64,000 nucleotides of DNA from Nonomuraea sp. NBC_00507. Lineage in GTDB: Bacteria; Actinomycetota; Actinomycetes; Streptosporangiales; Streptosporangiaceae. Below, in pieces: positions 35,167 to 44,264 of the stretch. How positions within the stretch are numbered: position 1 is the stretch's first letter; each line of letters starts with the position of its first letter. The position numbers were made by a program, and so were the translations under genes. Under the pieces are notes generated by a model. That model did not search any database, had not been told where the DNA came from, and saw nothing but the letters and a program-made list of their open reading frames with translations. The stretch covers positions 10,602,001-10,666,000 of the forward strand of contig NZ_CP107853.1 in NCBI RefSeq assembly GCF_036013525.1, in the 5' to 3' direction.

Positions 35167-36624
35167 GTGGACATCACCAAGCCTTCCGAGATCTTCGATC
35201 GCGAGGTGGAGTGGGCCGAACTGGTCGACTTCATCAACGACGACTCTCCATATCCAACACTGGGCGTGGTGTCGGGGAGGCGACGCCAGGGCAAGACGCT
35301 TCTCCTCGGATCCATCTGCGACGCCGCTGGAGGGATCTATATCGAAGGCACCGAGGCACTTCCCGCCGAGCACTTCCACATGATCGGCGGGTTGCTGGCC
35401 GCCCGGCTCGGCAGCTCCGCACCGCTCCACTTCACCTCCTGGCGTGCGGTTATCGAGGCGATCCTCGACCTGGATACGTCGTCACCGCTTCCTGTGGTGA
35501 TCGACGAATTCCCTTACCTGGCGAAGGTCTCGCCCGAGCTGCCGTCCGTCCTGCAGGCAGCCCTGGACCTGCGGCGGCGCAAGGGTGGATCGCCGATCCG
35601 CCTGATCCTGTGCGGCTCCGCCCTCACTTTCATGGGCGGGCTGCTGGCAGGGAACGCGCCGTTGCGTGGCAGAGCCGGTCTGGAACTGGTCGTGCCCACG
35701 CTCGATTACCGGCTGGCCGCCGAGTTCTGGCAGATCAGCGATCCGCGACTAGCCCTGCTGACGCACGCCGTGGTGGGCGGAACACCTGCTTACCGCCGCG
35801 AATACGTTCGCGACGACGTTCCGCGGTCGCTCGCCGACTTCGACGACTGGGTCAAGCGCGCGGTGCTGAATCCCGCCCGCCCGCTCTTCCGAGAGGCGCG
35901 CTATCTCCTCGCAGAGGAGCCGGACCTGCGCGATCCCGCTCTCTACCACTCCGTCCTGGCGGCGGTGGCGGAGGGGAACGCCTCGCGCGGTGGCATCGCC
36001 AACTACATAGGCCGCAAGGCCACGGAGATCAGTCACCCGCTCGCCGTGCTCGAAGACGCCGGGCTGCTCGCCAAATCCCCTGACATGTTGCGTGCGGCCC
36101 GCCCTCTCTACCGGATCACAGAACCACTGATCAGCTTCTACCACTCGGTGATGCGCCCGGCGTGGCGGGAACTCGAACGCAGGCGGGCCGAACAGGTCTG
36201 GAAGCGCAGCCGTGACCGATTCCTGAGCGGAGTGGTGGGGCCGCATTTCGAAGAGGTCTGCCGTACATGGGCCGCGGACTTCGCCGGAGCCGAGACCTTC
36301 GGCGACGTTCCCGCAGAGATCGGTCACGGGGTAGTCAACGATCCCGAACGCCGGACCAGCCACGAGATCGACGTCGTGGTCCTGGCAGAGCCGGACGGGG
36401 GGCCCCGCCGGGTGCTGTCCTTGGGAGAGGTCAAATGGGGAGACGTCATGTGCGAAGGGCATGTCGAGCGGCTCCGTCGCGTCCGCGACCTTCTCGCGGT
36501 CCGTGGGTATGACATGCGATCTACCCGCCTGGCCTGCTACAGCGCTGCCGGGTTCACGGCGGATCTACGCGCGGCGGAGAACGGCGACGTCATGCTGATC
36601 GATCCTGAGCGGCTCTACTCCTGA
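35167..36624 (+). CDS. AAA-type ATPase with C-terminal DUF234 (nuclease-like) domain
   Basis: A 485-residue protein. The N-terminal P-loop domain has Walker A GRRRQGKT (residues 37-44) and Walker B PVVIDEFPYL. A winged-helix-like middle region follows (GGIANYIGRKATEISHPLAVLEDAGLL). The C-terminal domain, HFEEVCRTWAADF...EIDVVVL...SLGEVKWG, has the D...ExK spacing of PD-(D/E)XK nucleases and matches DUF234. The start is GTG; the only GGAG abuts it, so a leaderless or short-leader message is possible. Third-position GC looks somewhat lower than in its neighbours, hinting at acquisition. The role is unknown; related proteins are spread by transfer. Confidence 0.8.
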   Translation: MDITKPSEIFDREVEWAELVDFINDDSPYPTLGVVSGRRRQGKTLLLGSICDAAGGIYIEGTEALPAEHFHMIGGLLAARLGSSAPLHFTSWRAVIEAILDLDTSSPLPVVIDEFPYLAKVSPELPSVLQAALDLRRRKGGSPIRLILCGSALTFMGGLLAGNAPLRGRAGLELVVPTLDYRLAAEFWQISDPRLALLTHAVVGGTPAYRREYVRDDVPRSLADFDDWVKRAVLNPARPLFREARYLLAEEPDLRDPALYHSVLAAVAEGNASRGGIANYIGRKATEISHPLAVLEDAGLLAKSPDMLRAARPLYRITEPLISFYHSVMRPAWRELERRRAEQVWKRSRDRFLSGVVGPHFEEVCRTWAADFAGAETFGDVPAEIGHGVVNDPERRTSHEIDVVVLAEPDGGPRRVLSLGEVKWGDVMCEGHVERLRRVRDLLAVRGYDMRSTRLACYSAAGFTADLRAAENGDVMLIDPERLYS

Positions 36625-36659
36625 GGCCGAGGACCTCCTCTAACCCTGCCGGGTGCTCG

Positions 36660-38765
36660 TCATGGCTCTTCCAGCGCGTAGTCGACCGCCCGGGACAGCC
36701 TGAGCCTCGCACCTTTCCGGAAGGCCGCCGTGTACGCCTGGGCCCCCAGTGCGCGACGTGCCCGCTCGACGCACTCCTGGTGTGACTTCACCTGGAACCG
36801 CGGCCGCGACGGAGAGGCGGTGACCGCCCGCCACAGGTCGTGGGCGGCGCCCAGCAGCCAGGCGGCGCGCTCGTGCCGCCCGCGAGCCCCGGCGGTCCAG
36901 GCCAGCACCTCCAGGCACTGGAGGAGGCCCCATCGGTCGTCGACGGCGCTCCAGAACGCGGTCACCTCCCGCATCTTGGCCTCGGCCCGGCGCCAGTCGC
37001 CCTGTTCCCAGCGGGCGATGCCGAGCGCGTACAAGGCGTACGCGCGGAAGAGCGCTGCGTCGCGCTCTTCGCACATCGTCACCAGTTCTTCACCGTAGGC
37101 GGCGGCCCGGTCCGGGCTCAGGTGGGCGGCGAAGAGAGTGGCGAAGTAGAGCGTGACCCCCACGGCGTGGACGTCGTCTCTCGCACGGTGACGGGTGAGA
37201 GCGTCCTCCACGAGCGCGAGCCCGCCCTGGGGGTCGCCCTCGGCCAGCGCCGCGACGCCGGACATCTGGGTGGCGAACGCGAGCAGCGCCTCGTCCCTCG
37301 ACTGCCGCGCGAGTGCCAAGCACTCCCGCAGGTCGGCTCCGGCCGCCGGATCGCCCTGGTAGAGGGCGAACAGCCCGCTGGCCCACAGGCCCATCGCCCG
37401 GGTGTCGTTCGGTCGGGACACGAGCGCGAGACCGCGTTTCAGCCAGTGCCGTCCTTCGCTGAGCGCGCCGGCCATGAGCCAGTGGGCCCAGAGCGCGGAG
37501 GCGATCTCCAACCCGGCGGGCGCGTCACCGGGCCTGTCGAAGCAGAGGTCCAGGGCGACCCGCACGTTGGGAAGCTCCACGTTCAGCGTCCGATGGCGGT
37601 CGATCTGGCCGGGCTCCATCCGGTCCACGCGCACGCGCCCGGTCAGCCGGCGATAGTGGTCGATGTAGCGCGCACGCAACGCCTGCGCGTCCGTGGAGGG
37701 CAGCCGCTCGCGACCGTACGCGCGGATGGGCTCCAGCATGCGGTAGCGGACTCCGCCGTCGTGCTGCTCCGCTGTGCACAGGATGGACTTGTCCACCAGG
37801 CCGGCCATGAGATCCAGCACGTCCTCGCGTGCCAGACCCTGCCCGGGGCAGACGGCTTCGGCGGTCTCCAGGTCCACGCCCCCCGGGAACATCGACAGCC
37901 GCTCCCACAGTCGCCGCTCACCGGACGAGCACAACCCGAAGCTCCAGTCCATGGTCGCCCGCAGGGTCTGGTGGCGTGCCAGGGTGCCAGGGCCGGTCTC
38001 GGCCGGTAGGTCCAGGCACTTGTCGAGCTCATTCGCCAGCTCCTCCACCGATGCCGTGCGTAGCCGTACCGCTGCCAGCTCGATGGCCAGCGGAATCCCG
38101 TCGAGGCGCCGAGCCAGCCGGGCGACCGCCCCGGCGTTGGCCGCGTCGACGACGAAACCCGGCCGGATGGTCGCCGCCCGCTCCGCGAAGAGGCGCACGG
38201 CGTCTCGCCGGGCGATGTCGCGCGTGGTGTCGCCGGGCTCGGGGACGGAGAGCGACGGCACACACAGCACCCGCTCCCCGTAGACCCCGAGTGACTGCCG
38301 GCTGGTGGCCAGGATCCGCAGCCACGGAGTGTCGCGCAGGAGCCGCTGCACCAGGCGGGCGCACGCATCCAGCAGATGCTCGCAGTTGTCCAGCACCACC
38401 AGCACCCGTTTGTCGGCCAGACGCTCCACCAGCTGATCCACGACGTCCGGTCCGGTGTCACGGACTCCCAGCGCGGCGGCCACGGCCGGGGCCAGCAGGT
38501 CCTCGTCGTCGATGGTGGCCAGCTCTACCAGCCGAACCCCGTCCCGGTACTTCTGCCGCGCGAGCTCGCTGACACGTCGCGCCAGCCGCGTCTTGCCGAC
38601 ACCACCCGCGCCGGTCAGGGTCAGCAGGCGGGTCTTGGGCAGGATGCGCCTGACTTCGGAGATCTCATGCCTTCGTCCGACGAAAGCAGGAGTGTCGGGC
38701 TGCGACCAGTCCGCCGCCGGCTGTTCGGCGGCCGGGACGTCCCGGATCGTGTCGTTGGTGGTCAT
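36660..38765 (-). CDS. NB-ARC/TPR regulatory protein lacking a LuxR HTH
   Basis: A 701-residue STAND-type protein: P-loop TGAGGVGKT (residues ~51-59), VLVVLDNCEHLLDA as Walker B, LDGIPLAIELAAVRL, and a C-terminal run of tetratricopeptide-like helices. It is clearly paralogous to the gene just upstream (ATGA overlap) but stops at VDYALEEP, where the paralogue continues into a LuxR DNA-binding domain. It may be a sensor partner or a truncated copy. The convergent ATPase gene ends 35 bases away, so an insertion or deletion may have removed the HTH. The ATG at 38765 replaces a much longer shadow frame. Confidence 0.82.
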   Translation of the reverse strand: MTTNDTIRDVPAAEQPAADWSQPDTPAFVGRRHEISEVRRILPKTRLLTLTGAGGVGKTRLARRVSELARQKYRDGVRLVELATIDDEDLLAPAVAAALGVRDTGPDVVDQLVERLADKRVLVVLDNCEHLLDACARLVQRLLRDTPWLRILATSRQSLGVYGERVLCVPSLSVPEPGDTTRDIARRDAVRLFAERAATIRPGFVVDAANAGAVARLARRLDGIPLAIELAAVRLRTASVEELANELDKCLDLPAETGPGTLARHQTLRATMDWSFGLCSSGERRLWERLSMFPGGVDLETAEAVCPGQGLAREDVLDLMAGLVDKSILCTAEQHDGGVRYRMLEPIRAYGRERLPSTDAQALRARYIDHYRRLTGRVRVDRMEPGQIDRHRTLNVELPNVRVALDLCFDRPGDAPAGLEIASALWAHWLMAGALSEGRHWLKRGLALVSRPNDTRAMGLWASGLFALYQGDPAAGADLRECLALARQSRDEALLAFATQMSGVAALAEGDPQGGLALVEDALTRHRARDDVHAVGVTLYFATLFAAHLSPDRAAAYGEELVTMCEERDAALFRAYALYALGIARWEQGDWRRAEAKMREVTAFWSAVDDRWGLLQCLEVLAWTAGARGRHERAAWLLGAAHDLWRAVTASPSRPRFQVKSHQECVERARRALGAQAYTAAFRKGARLRLSRAVDYALEEP

Positions 38766-41116
38766 GCTCGTGCTCCGCCGGGAGGTTCCTCTCCGGAGAG
38801 GCGGGCCTGCTCGACGACCCAGCCGGCGATCTGGGCCCTGGAGGTGAAGCCGAGTTTGCGCAGGATGTGCTGGGTGTGGCCCTCGGCGGTGCGCTGAGCG
38901 ATCACCAGCGTCGCCGCGATCTCCTTGTTGCTCATCCCCTGGGCGATGAGGCGGGCGATCTCCATCTCGCGTGGGGTGAGGGCCGAGAGCCCGCCAGTCT
39001 CGCCGGCCCGGCCGCGGGACGGCGCCTCCTCCATGAGGGCGTAGGCGACCGCCTGCTCGCGGGAGAGCTTGGCGCCACGCTCGACGGCGGCTTGGAAGGC
39101 CCGCTCGCCGAGGGCGCGACGCGTACGGGCCTCGCACTCGTCGTGGTATCGGATGAGGTGGCCGATGCCCAGGAGTGGCACGCCGATCGGCTCCCAGATG
39201 TTGCGCAGGATGCCCAGCAGTTCGCCGGCCCGCGTGAAGTCCCGTTCCGAGGCGGCGATCCAGGCCAGCACTTCTACGTTGCCCCCGACTCCGACCGAGT
39301 CGTCCACTGCGTGGAAGAAGCGCAGGCTCTGCTGTTGCAGGTCCGTCGCGCGGGGCGTGTCGCCTTGGCGCCAGAGCTCGACGCCGAGCGCCATCATCGC
39401 GTACGACTTGTGCCAGCTCTCGCCATGGGCGTCGCAGACGGCGATGCCCTCCTCGGCGGCGGCGACGGCGCGTTCAGAGTCGCCGAGGACGGAATACGCG
39501 AAGGTGAGCCAGGTCAACGCCTGGACCTCGCCCTCCGGGTCCGTGACGGCGCGATGACGGTCCAGCGCTTCCTGGAAGGAGCTGACAGCCGAGGCGGTGT
39601 CTCCCTCCTCCATCGCGATCATGCCGGAGTACTGGGCGACGTAGCCGAGGACCGGTTCGAGTCCGAGTCGCTCGCCGAGCTCTCTGCTCTCGGCGAGCCG
39701 CTCGACGGCCGAAGCCAGATCACCCTGGATGATGGCGAGCCGGCCACATGCCCACAACGCCCGAGCCCTGACCTCGCACAGGCCGGCGGTGTCCGCGAGT
39801 CCCCGCTCGAGCCAGTCGCGTCCTTCGCCCAGGTGGCTGCTGGAGATCCAGTGGTAGAGGAGGTCGCTGGCCATGTCGATGCAGAGCCCGGCGTGCTCGG
39901 CGTGGCAGTATTCCAGGGCCGTGCGCAGGTTGGGATGCTCGACTCGCAGCCGGTTCAGCAGTTTGATCTGCGCGGGGCCGAAATGCTGCGCCCGCGCCTC
40001 GCGCGACAGCTCCCGGTAGTAGTCGCGATAGCGGCGTTTCAGCTCCTGGTCCTGCCCGGAGGCGATCAGCCGCTCCTTCCCGTACTGCCGGATGGTGTCC
40101 AGCAGCCGGTATCGCACTCCCCAGGGATGCTCCTCCCTGATCAGGACGGACTTCTCCGTCAGGCCGCCCACAAGGTTGACGATCTCGTCACGGGCGATGC
40201 CGTCCCCGGCACAGACCGCTTCCGCCGCCTCCAGATCCAAGCTGCCGCGGAACACCGAGATGCGTGCCCACAGCAGGCGCTCGTGCTCGGTGCACAGGTC
40301 GTAGCTCCAGTCGATCAAGGCGCGCAGCGTCCGGTGGCGCGGCGCAGTGACCGTCGATCTCGTGGTGATCAGCCGGAAGCGATCGTCCAGCCGATCGAGC
40401 AGTTGGTGGACCGAGAGCGCGCGCAGCCGCACGGCGGCGAGTTCGATGGCGAGCGGCAGGCCGTCCAGGCGGCGGCAGATCCGCTCGACGATGTCCCGGT
40501 TCTCGTTCGTGACGGTGAAACCGGGCACGACGGCCTCGGCCCGCTCGGCGAAGAGCCGGGCCGCGTCGGATAGGGGGTGCGGCCCGCCGTGCTCGGAGTC
40601 GGGGCCCGGCAGCGTCGGCACTGCGAAAACGTGCTCGCTGGCGATGCCCAGCAACTGGCGGCTGGTGGCCAGGATGCGCAGCTCGGGGGCGGAGCTCAGC
40701 AGCGTCTGAGCCAGCATGGCGGACTCGTTGAGTACGTGTTCGCAACTGTCCAGGAGGACCAGCGCCCGCTGCTCGCGCAGGCGATCCGTGAGCACCTGGA
40801 TGGGCGGGCGGGCGGAGTGATCCTGGATATTCAGCGCGGCGACCACGGTCTGCGGCAGCAGCGCGGGGTAGCTGAGCTCGCCGAGTTCTACCAGCCAGAC
40901 CCCGTCGGGGAAGGCCCGTCGCAGGTCGGCGGCGACGCGCAGGGCCAGCCGGGTCTTGCCGACGCCGCCGGGCCCGGTGAGGGTCACCATGCGGGCGTCG
41001 GCCATCAGGCGTTTGACCATCGCCACTTCGTGCCGGCGCCCGATGAAACTGGTCAGCTCGGCAGGTAGTCCGTCGGTGTACGTGTGCGCCAAGGCGCGCA
41101 CTGTGGCATTGGTCAT
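38762..41116 (-). CDS. LuxR-family regulator with NB-ARC ATPase and TPR domains
   Basis: A 784-residue LAL/AfsR-like STAND regulator. It has Walker A GPGGVGKT (residues 48-55), ALVLLDSCEHVLNES as Walker B, LDGLPLAIELAAVRL, and about ten TPR-like helix pairs. The C-terminal LuxR helix-turn-helix is intact: LTPREMEIARLIAQGMSNKEIAATLVIAQRTAEGHTQHILRKLGF (residues ~715-760). It is an ATP-switched transcription factor whose signal is unknown. The ATG at 41116 is chosen over one 25 codons upstream because it leads directly into the GRRHE-containing N-terminus shared with the paralogue. The downstream paralogue is co-translated. Confidence 0.88.
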   Translation of the reverse strand: MTNATVRALAHTYTDGLPAELTSFIGRRHEVAMVKRLMADARMVTLTGPGGVGKTRLALRVAADLRRAFPDGVWLVELGELSYPALLPQTVVAALNIQDHSARPPIQVLTDRLREQRALVLLDSCEHVLNESAMLAQTLLSSAPELRILATSRQLLGIASEHVFAVPTLPGPDSEHGGPHPLSDAARLFAERAEAVVPGFTVTNENRDIVERICRRLDGLPLAIELAAVRLRALSVHQLLDRLDDRFRLITTRSTVTAPRHRTLRALIDWSYDLCTEHERLLWARISVFRGSLDLEAAEAVCAGDGIARDEIVNLVGGLTEKSVLIREEHPWGVRYRLLDTIRQYGKERLIASGQDQELKRRYRDYYRELSREARAQHFGPAQIKLLNRLRVEHPNLRTALEYCHAEHAGLCIDMASDLLYHWISSSHLGEGRDWLERGLADTAGLCEVRARALWACGRLAIIQGDLASAVERLAESRELGERLGLEPVLGYVAQYSGMIAMEEGDTASAVSSFQEALDRHRAVTDPEGEVQALTWLTFAYSVLGDSERAVAAAEEGIAVCDAHGESWHKSYAMMALGVELWRQGDTPRATDLQQQSLRFFHAVDDSVGVGGNVEVLAWIAASERDFTRAGELLGILRNIWEPIGVPLLGIGHLIRYHDECEARTRRALGERAFQAAVERGAKLSREQAVAYALMEEAPSRGRAGETGGLSALTPREMEIARLIAQGMSNKEIAATLVIAQRTAEGHTQHILRKLGFTSRAQIAGWVVEQARLSGEEPPGGARA

Positions 41117-41364
41117 CGATGCCTCGCATCGGCTCTGGTGAGTAGACGACCGCACGCGAAGACGAGCCGATGTAACCAACATATGCCCCATGGCGTGTAC
41201 CGGTCACGGGGACGTTATGCCTGCTCATCGCGTATGCCGGGGTCACATACCCGACCGTCGGCAACCCATGGTGAAGATCGGGCTCGCGCATGGGACAGAT
41301 TTTGCGAGGACGTGCCACGCGGCCGGCCGAGCGTCCTGGCCGGCGCCGCGTGACGGCACCGTGG

Positions 41365-42561
41365 TCAGGTCTCCAGGAGGCGGGCGAGTGCGTGAAGCGT
41401 CTCCGCGGGAGTGCCCGGGGGCGGGGACACGCGCAGGACGGGCTCGCGCAGATCCAGGGGAGCCCGGGCGACGGGGGCGGCGCCCACGAGCAGGCGGGCC
41501 CGGGCCGCCCGCGACCTGACGTCATCGGCCGACCCGCCCTGTGGCGGTCTGAGGGTGACGAGGGCGGAGGGCTCGTCGAGCGGCTCGACCACCCGCCACC
41601 CGCCGGCGCCGTCGAGCACGCGCCGTGCCAGGCCGCCGAGGCCCGCCAGGTGGGCGTGGACGGCGGCCGGGCCGAGGGCCTGGTGTTCCTGGACCGCCAC
41701 GCCGAGCGCGATCCGCGCCGCGATCCCGCCCTCCGAGCCCTCGTAGCGGATCGCGCCGGGCCGCGGCGACGGCTCGTCCGGGATCGCACGACGCGCCGGG
41801 GTGCCCGCCGTCCACACGTGGCCGCCGAGCGTCGGGACGGCGGCGTCCATCTCCGCTGTGAGGCCGGGCACGATGAGGAAGCCGGCCCCGCGTGGCCCGG
41901 CCAGCCACTTGCGGGAGGTGCCCACATAGGCGGTCGCGCCCACGCCGCCGGCGTGCACCTGGCCGAGCGACTGGCAGACGTCCAGCACCAGCGGCACCCC
42001 CGCGGCCCGGCACAGGGCGCCGATCTCCGCGGCAGGCTGCACGACGCCCCGGTGCGAGGCGACGTGCACCACGCTGACCAGGTCCAGCCCCGCGGCAAGC
42101 ACGGACCGCAGCCCGTCCAGGTCGATGCGGGAGTCGTCGTCCACGGGCAGCTCGACGAGCTTCCAGCCGCGTTCCGCGGCCAGGCGGCGCAGCAGCATCA
42201 GCGTGCTGCCGTACTCCGTGCGGGCGAAGCCGACGCGGCTGCCCGGGGGCAGCCGCCAGCCGCCGAGCAGCGCCGCCATCGCCGCCGTCCCGCTCTCCGC
42301 GAACGCGACGTCGGCGGGCCCTGCCCCGACCAGGTCGGCCAGCGCCGACCGCGCCGGGGTGAGGTCCGGCTCGGCCGCGTAGCCGCCGAGCTCGCGCTCC
42401 AGCCGCAGGTGCGCGACCACGGCGTCGAACGTGCGGTCGCTGGGCACGTTGCACCCGGCCGCGTCCAGAAGCCCCGGCGGCACGACGGATCGCGCCGCCC
42501 GCCACGCCTTCGCGACCGTCTCCGCCGTCTCCCAGCCCGCTGTGGTCTCCTCCCGGGTCAC
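41365..42561 (-). CDS. egtE: ergothioneine biosynthesis PLP-dependent lyase EgtE
   Basis: A 398-residue class V aminotransferase-fold enzyme. The PLP lysine is in [17 protein letters not shown], the cofactor-binding aspartate in [13 protein letters not shown], and [14 protein letters not shown] lies in the phosphate-binding region. EgtE cleaves the C-S bond of the hercynylcysteine sulfoxide to give ergothioneine. It is the last gene of egtA-B-C-D-E, and its GTG start overlaps the egtD stop (GTGA). Confidence 0.92.
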   Translation of the reverse strand: MTREETTAGWETAETVAKAWRAARSVVPPGLLDAAGCNVPSDRTFDAVVAHLRLERELGGYAAEPDLTPARSALADLVGAGPADVAFAESGTAAMAALLGGWRLPPGSRVGFARTEYGSTLMLLRRLAAERGWKLVELPVDDDSRIDLDGLRSVLAAGLDLVSVVHVASHRGVVQPAAEIGALCRAAGVPLVLDVCQSLGQVHAGGVGATAYVGTSRKWLAGPRGAGFLIVPGLTAEMDAAVPTLGGHVWTAGTPARRAIPDEPSPRPGAIRYEGSEGGIAARIALGVAVQEHQALGPAAVHAHLAGLGGLARRVLDGAGGWRVVEPLDEPSALVTLRPPQGGSADDVRSRAARARLLVGAAPVARAPLDLREPVLRVSPPPGTPAETLHALARLLET

Positions 42562-43538
42562 GCCTCGGCCAGGAGGAGGGCGAAGTCGCCGGCCGGGTCG
42601 GTGTACCAGCGGCGCACCGCGAACCCCGCCGCCGCCAGCTCGCGGCGCAGGCCGTCCGGCCGGAACTTGGCGCTGATCTCGGTACGCGTCTCCTCCCCTT
42701 CGGCGAAGTCCACGGCCAGCCCGAGCCCGCCGACTCGCACCCGCATGGCCCTGGAGGCACGCAGCCGCATCTCGATCCAGTCGTTACGCTCGTCGTACAG
42801 GGCGACGTGCTCGAAAGCGTCCGGCTCGAAGCCGGCGTCCAGCTCCCGGTTGATCACGTGCAGCACGTTGCGGTTGAAGGCGGCCGTCACGCCGGCCGTG
42901 TCGTCGTAGGCGGCGACCAGCCGTCCCCGGTCCTTCACCAGGTCGGCCCCGAGCAGGAAGGTGTCACCGGGGCTGAGGTTGTCGTGCAGTTCCTTCAGGA
43001 AGACCTCGCGGGCGGCGGGATCCAGATTCCCGATGGTGCCACCCAGGAAGGCCACCATGCGCCGCCCCGTACGTGGCAGCAGGCGCAGATGACGTTCGAA
43101 GTCGGCGCACACGGCCTGCACGGCGAGCCCGGGGTAGCGCTCTGCCAGCCGGTGCGCCGCCGACCGCAACGTGACCGCGTCCACGTCCACCGGCGTGTAG
43201 CCGCGCAGTGTCCCGGCCTCGGTGAGGGCGTCGAGCAACAGGACGGTCTTCTCGCTGGTCCCCGACCCCAGCTCGACCAGCGTGTCCGCGCCGCTGGCCG
43301 CCGCTAGCTCGCCGGCCCGCGCACGGAGGATGGCCAGCTCGCGCCGGGTCGGGTAGTACTCCGGCAACCGGGTGATCTGAGAGAACAGGTCACTGCCCAC
43401 CTCGTCGTAGAACCACTTGGGCGGCAGCCATTTGGGGGTCGCGGTCAGGCCGGTTCTGACGTCGTGTTCGAGGGCGTTGCGCAGGTAGTCGCGGTCAAGA
43501 TGGTTGATCAACCGCACGGTGGACTGGCTGATAGGCAC
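42558..43538 (-). CDS. egtD: L-histidine N-alpha-methyltransferase EgtD
   Basis: A 326-residue SAM-dependent enzyme of the EgtD family (DUF2260). It trimethylates histidine to hercynine. Seen: the N-terminal [22 protein letters not shown], the SAM-binding motif [11 protein letters not shown] (residues 88-98), [10 protein letters not shown], and the C-terminal histidine-specific methyltransferase region ([30 protein letters not shown]). The start is GTG with GGGAGATC just upstream. It lies 15 bases after egtC. Confidence 0.95.
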   Translation of the reverse strand: MPISQSTVRLINHLDRDYLRNALEHDVRTGLTATPKWLPPKWFYDEVGSDLFSQITRLPEYYPTRRELAILRARAGELAAASGADTLVELGSGTSEKTVLLLDALTEAGTLRGYTPVDVDAVTLRSAAHRLAERYPGLAVQAVCADFERHLRLLPRTGRRMVAFLGGTIGNLDPAAREVFLKELHDNLSPGDTFLLGADLVKDRGRLVAAYDDTAGVTAAFNRNVLHVINRELDAGFEPDAFEHVALYDERNDWIEMRLRASRAMRVRVGGLGLAVDFAEGEETRTEISAKFRPDGLRRELAAAGFAVRRWYTDPAGDFALLLAEA

Positions 43539-43553
43539 AAGATCTCCCAGTAG

Positions 43554-44264
43554 TCACAAGGGCTGGACGCGTACGCCGTCGGCGGCGGTGGCGAGCAGCA
43601 GGCTCCGCTCCGGCACGGCCTGCCATCCGGGCAGGTCGTCAAGCGGCTCGCTCGCCACGAGAACGCCGTCCTCTAAAGGGCGGACGAAGAGGGTGTCGCC
43701 CCAGACGGTCGCGGCGAGCGACCCGCCGTCGCAGGCGAGCAGGTTCAGGCGGGCGCCGGGGTCCCTCGCCCCGGCTTTCACGACGACCTCGGCGAGGGAC
43801 TGGCCGAGGCCGAGCCCGGTACGCAGCCGCTGGAACACGGCGGCGGCGAGCCAGGCGGAGTCGCAGGCGCTCTCGGCCTCGTCGGCGAGGTCCCTGACCG
43901 CCTCCCGCGCGACGCGGCCGTTGTGGCTGAGCAGCCACGGCCCGTCGGTGAAGGGCGCGGTGGCGCTCTCCTCGACCGGCATGCCGGAGGTGGCGCAGCG
44001 GACGGCCGCCAGCAGGCAGCCGGAGCGGGCCACCTGCGCGAGCGCGGGCAGGTTGGCGTCCGCCCAGATCGGGATCGAACGGCGGTAACGGATGGGTTCG
44101 GTGCGGTCCGGGTCGTACCAGCCCATGCCGAAGCCGTCGGCGTTGACCGTGCCGTGCCGCTGCCGGCGGGGCGCGTACGACTGAGCGTGCAGGCCGTGCT
44201 CGGGCTCGTGGATCAGCGTGGCGGCGGGTCTCGGCGCGCCGAGCCAGGCCGCGTGGCGGCACAC
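43554..44264 (-). CDS. egtC: gamma-glutamyl hercynylcysteine sulfoxide hydrolase EgtC
   Basis: A 236-residue class II glutamine-amidotransferase-fold hydrolase. The N-terminal nucleophile Cys2 follows the start (CRHAAWLG), with NADGFGMGWYD, CTSGMPVEES-type and LSHNGRV motifs as in family members. EgtC removes glutamate from the sulfoxide intermediate. The GTG at 44264 shares its first base with the last base of the egtB stop. A longer frame to 44873 is a shadow of egtB. It is complete and in normal order. Confidence 0.93.
   Translation of the reverse strand: MCRHAAWLGAPRPAATLIHEPEHGLHAQSYAPRRQRHGTVNADGFGMGWYDPDRTEPIRYRRSIPIWADANLPALAQVARSGCLLAAVRCATSGMPVEESATAPFTDGPWLLSHNGRVAREAVRDLADEAESACDSAWLAAAVFQRLRTGLGLGQSLAEVVVKAGARDPGARLNLLACDGGSLAATVWGDTLFVRPLEDGVLVASEPLDDLPGWQAVPERSLLLATAADGVRVQPL

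Noticed and set aside
38766..39137. Extension of the HTH-less regulator upstream of 38765
   Set aside because: The extension is a shadow of the LuxR-encoding 3' end of the upstream gene; the ATG at 38765 forms the ATGA overlap.
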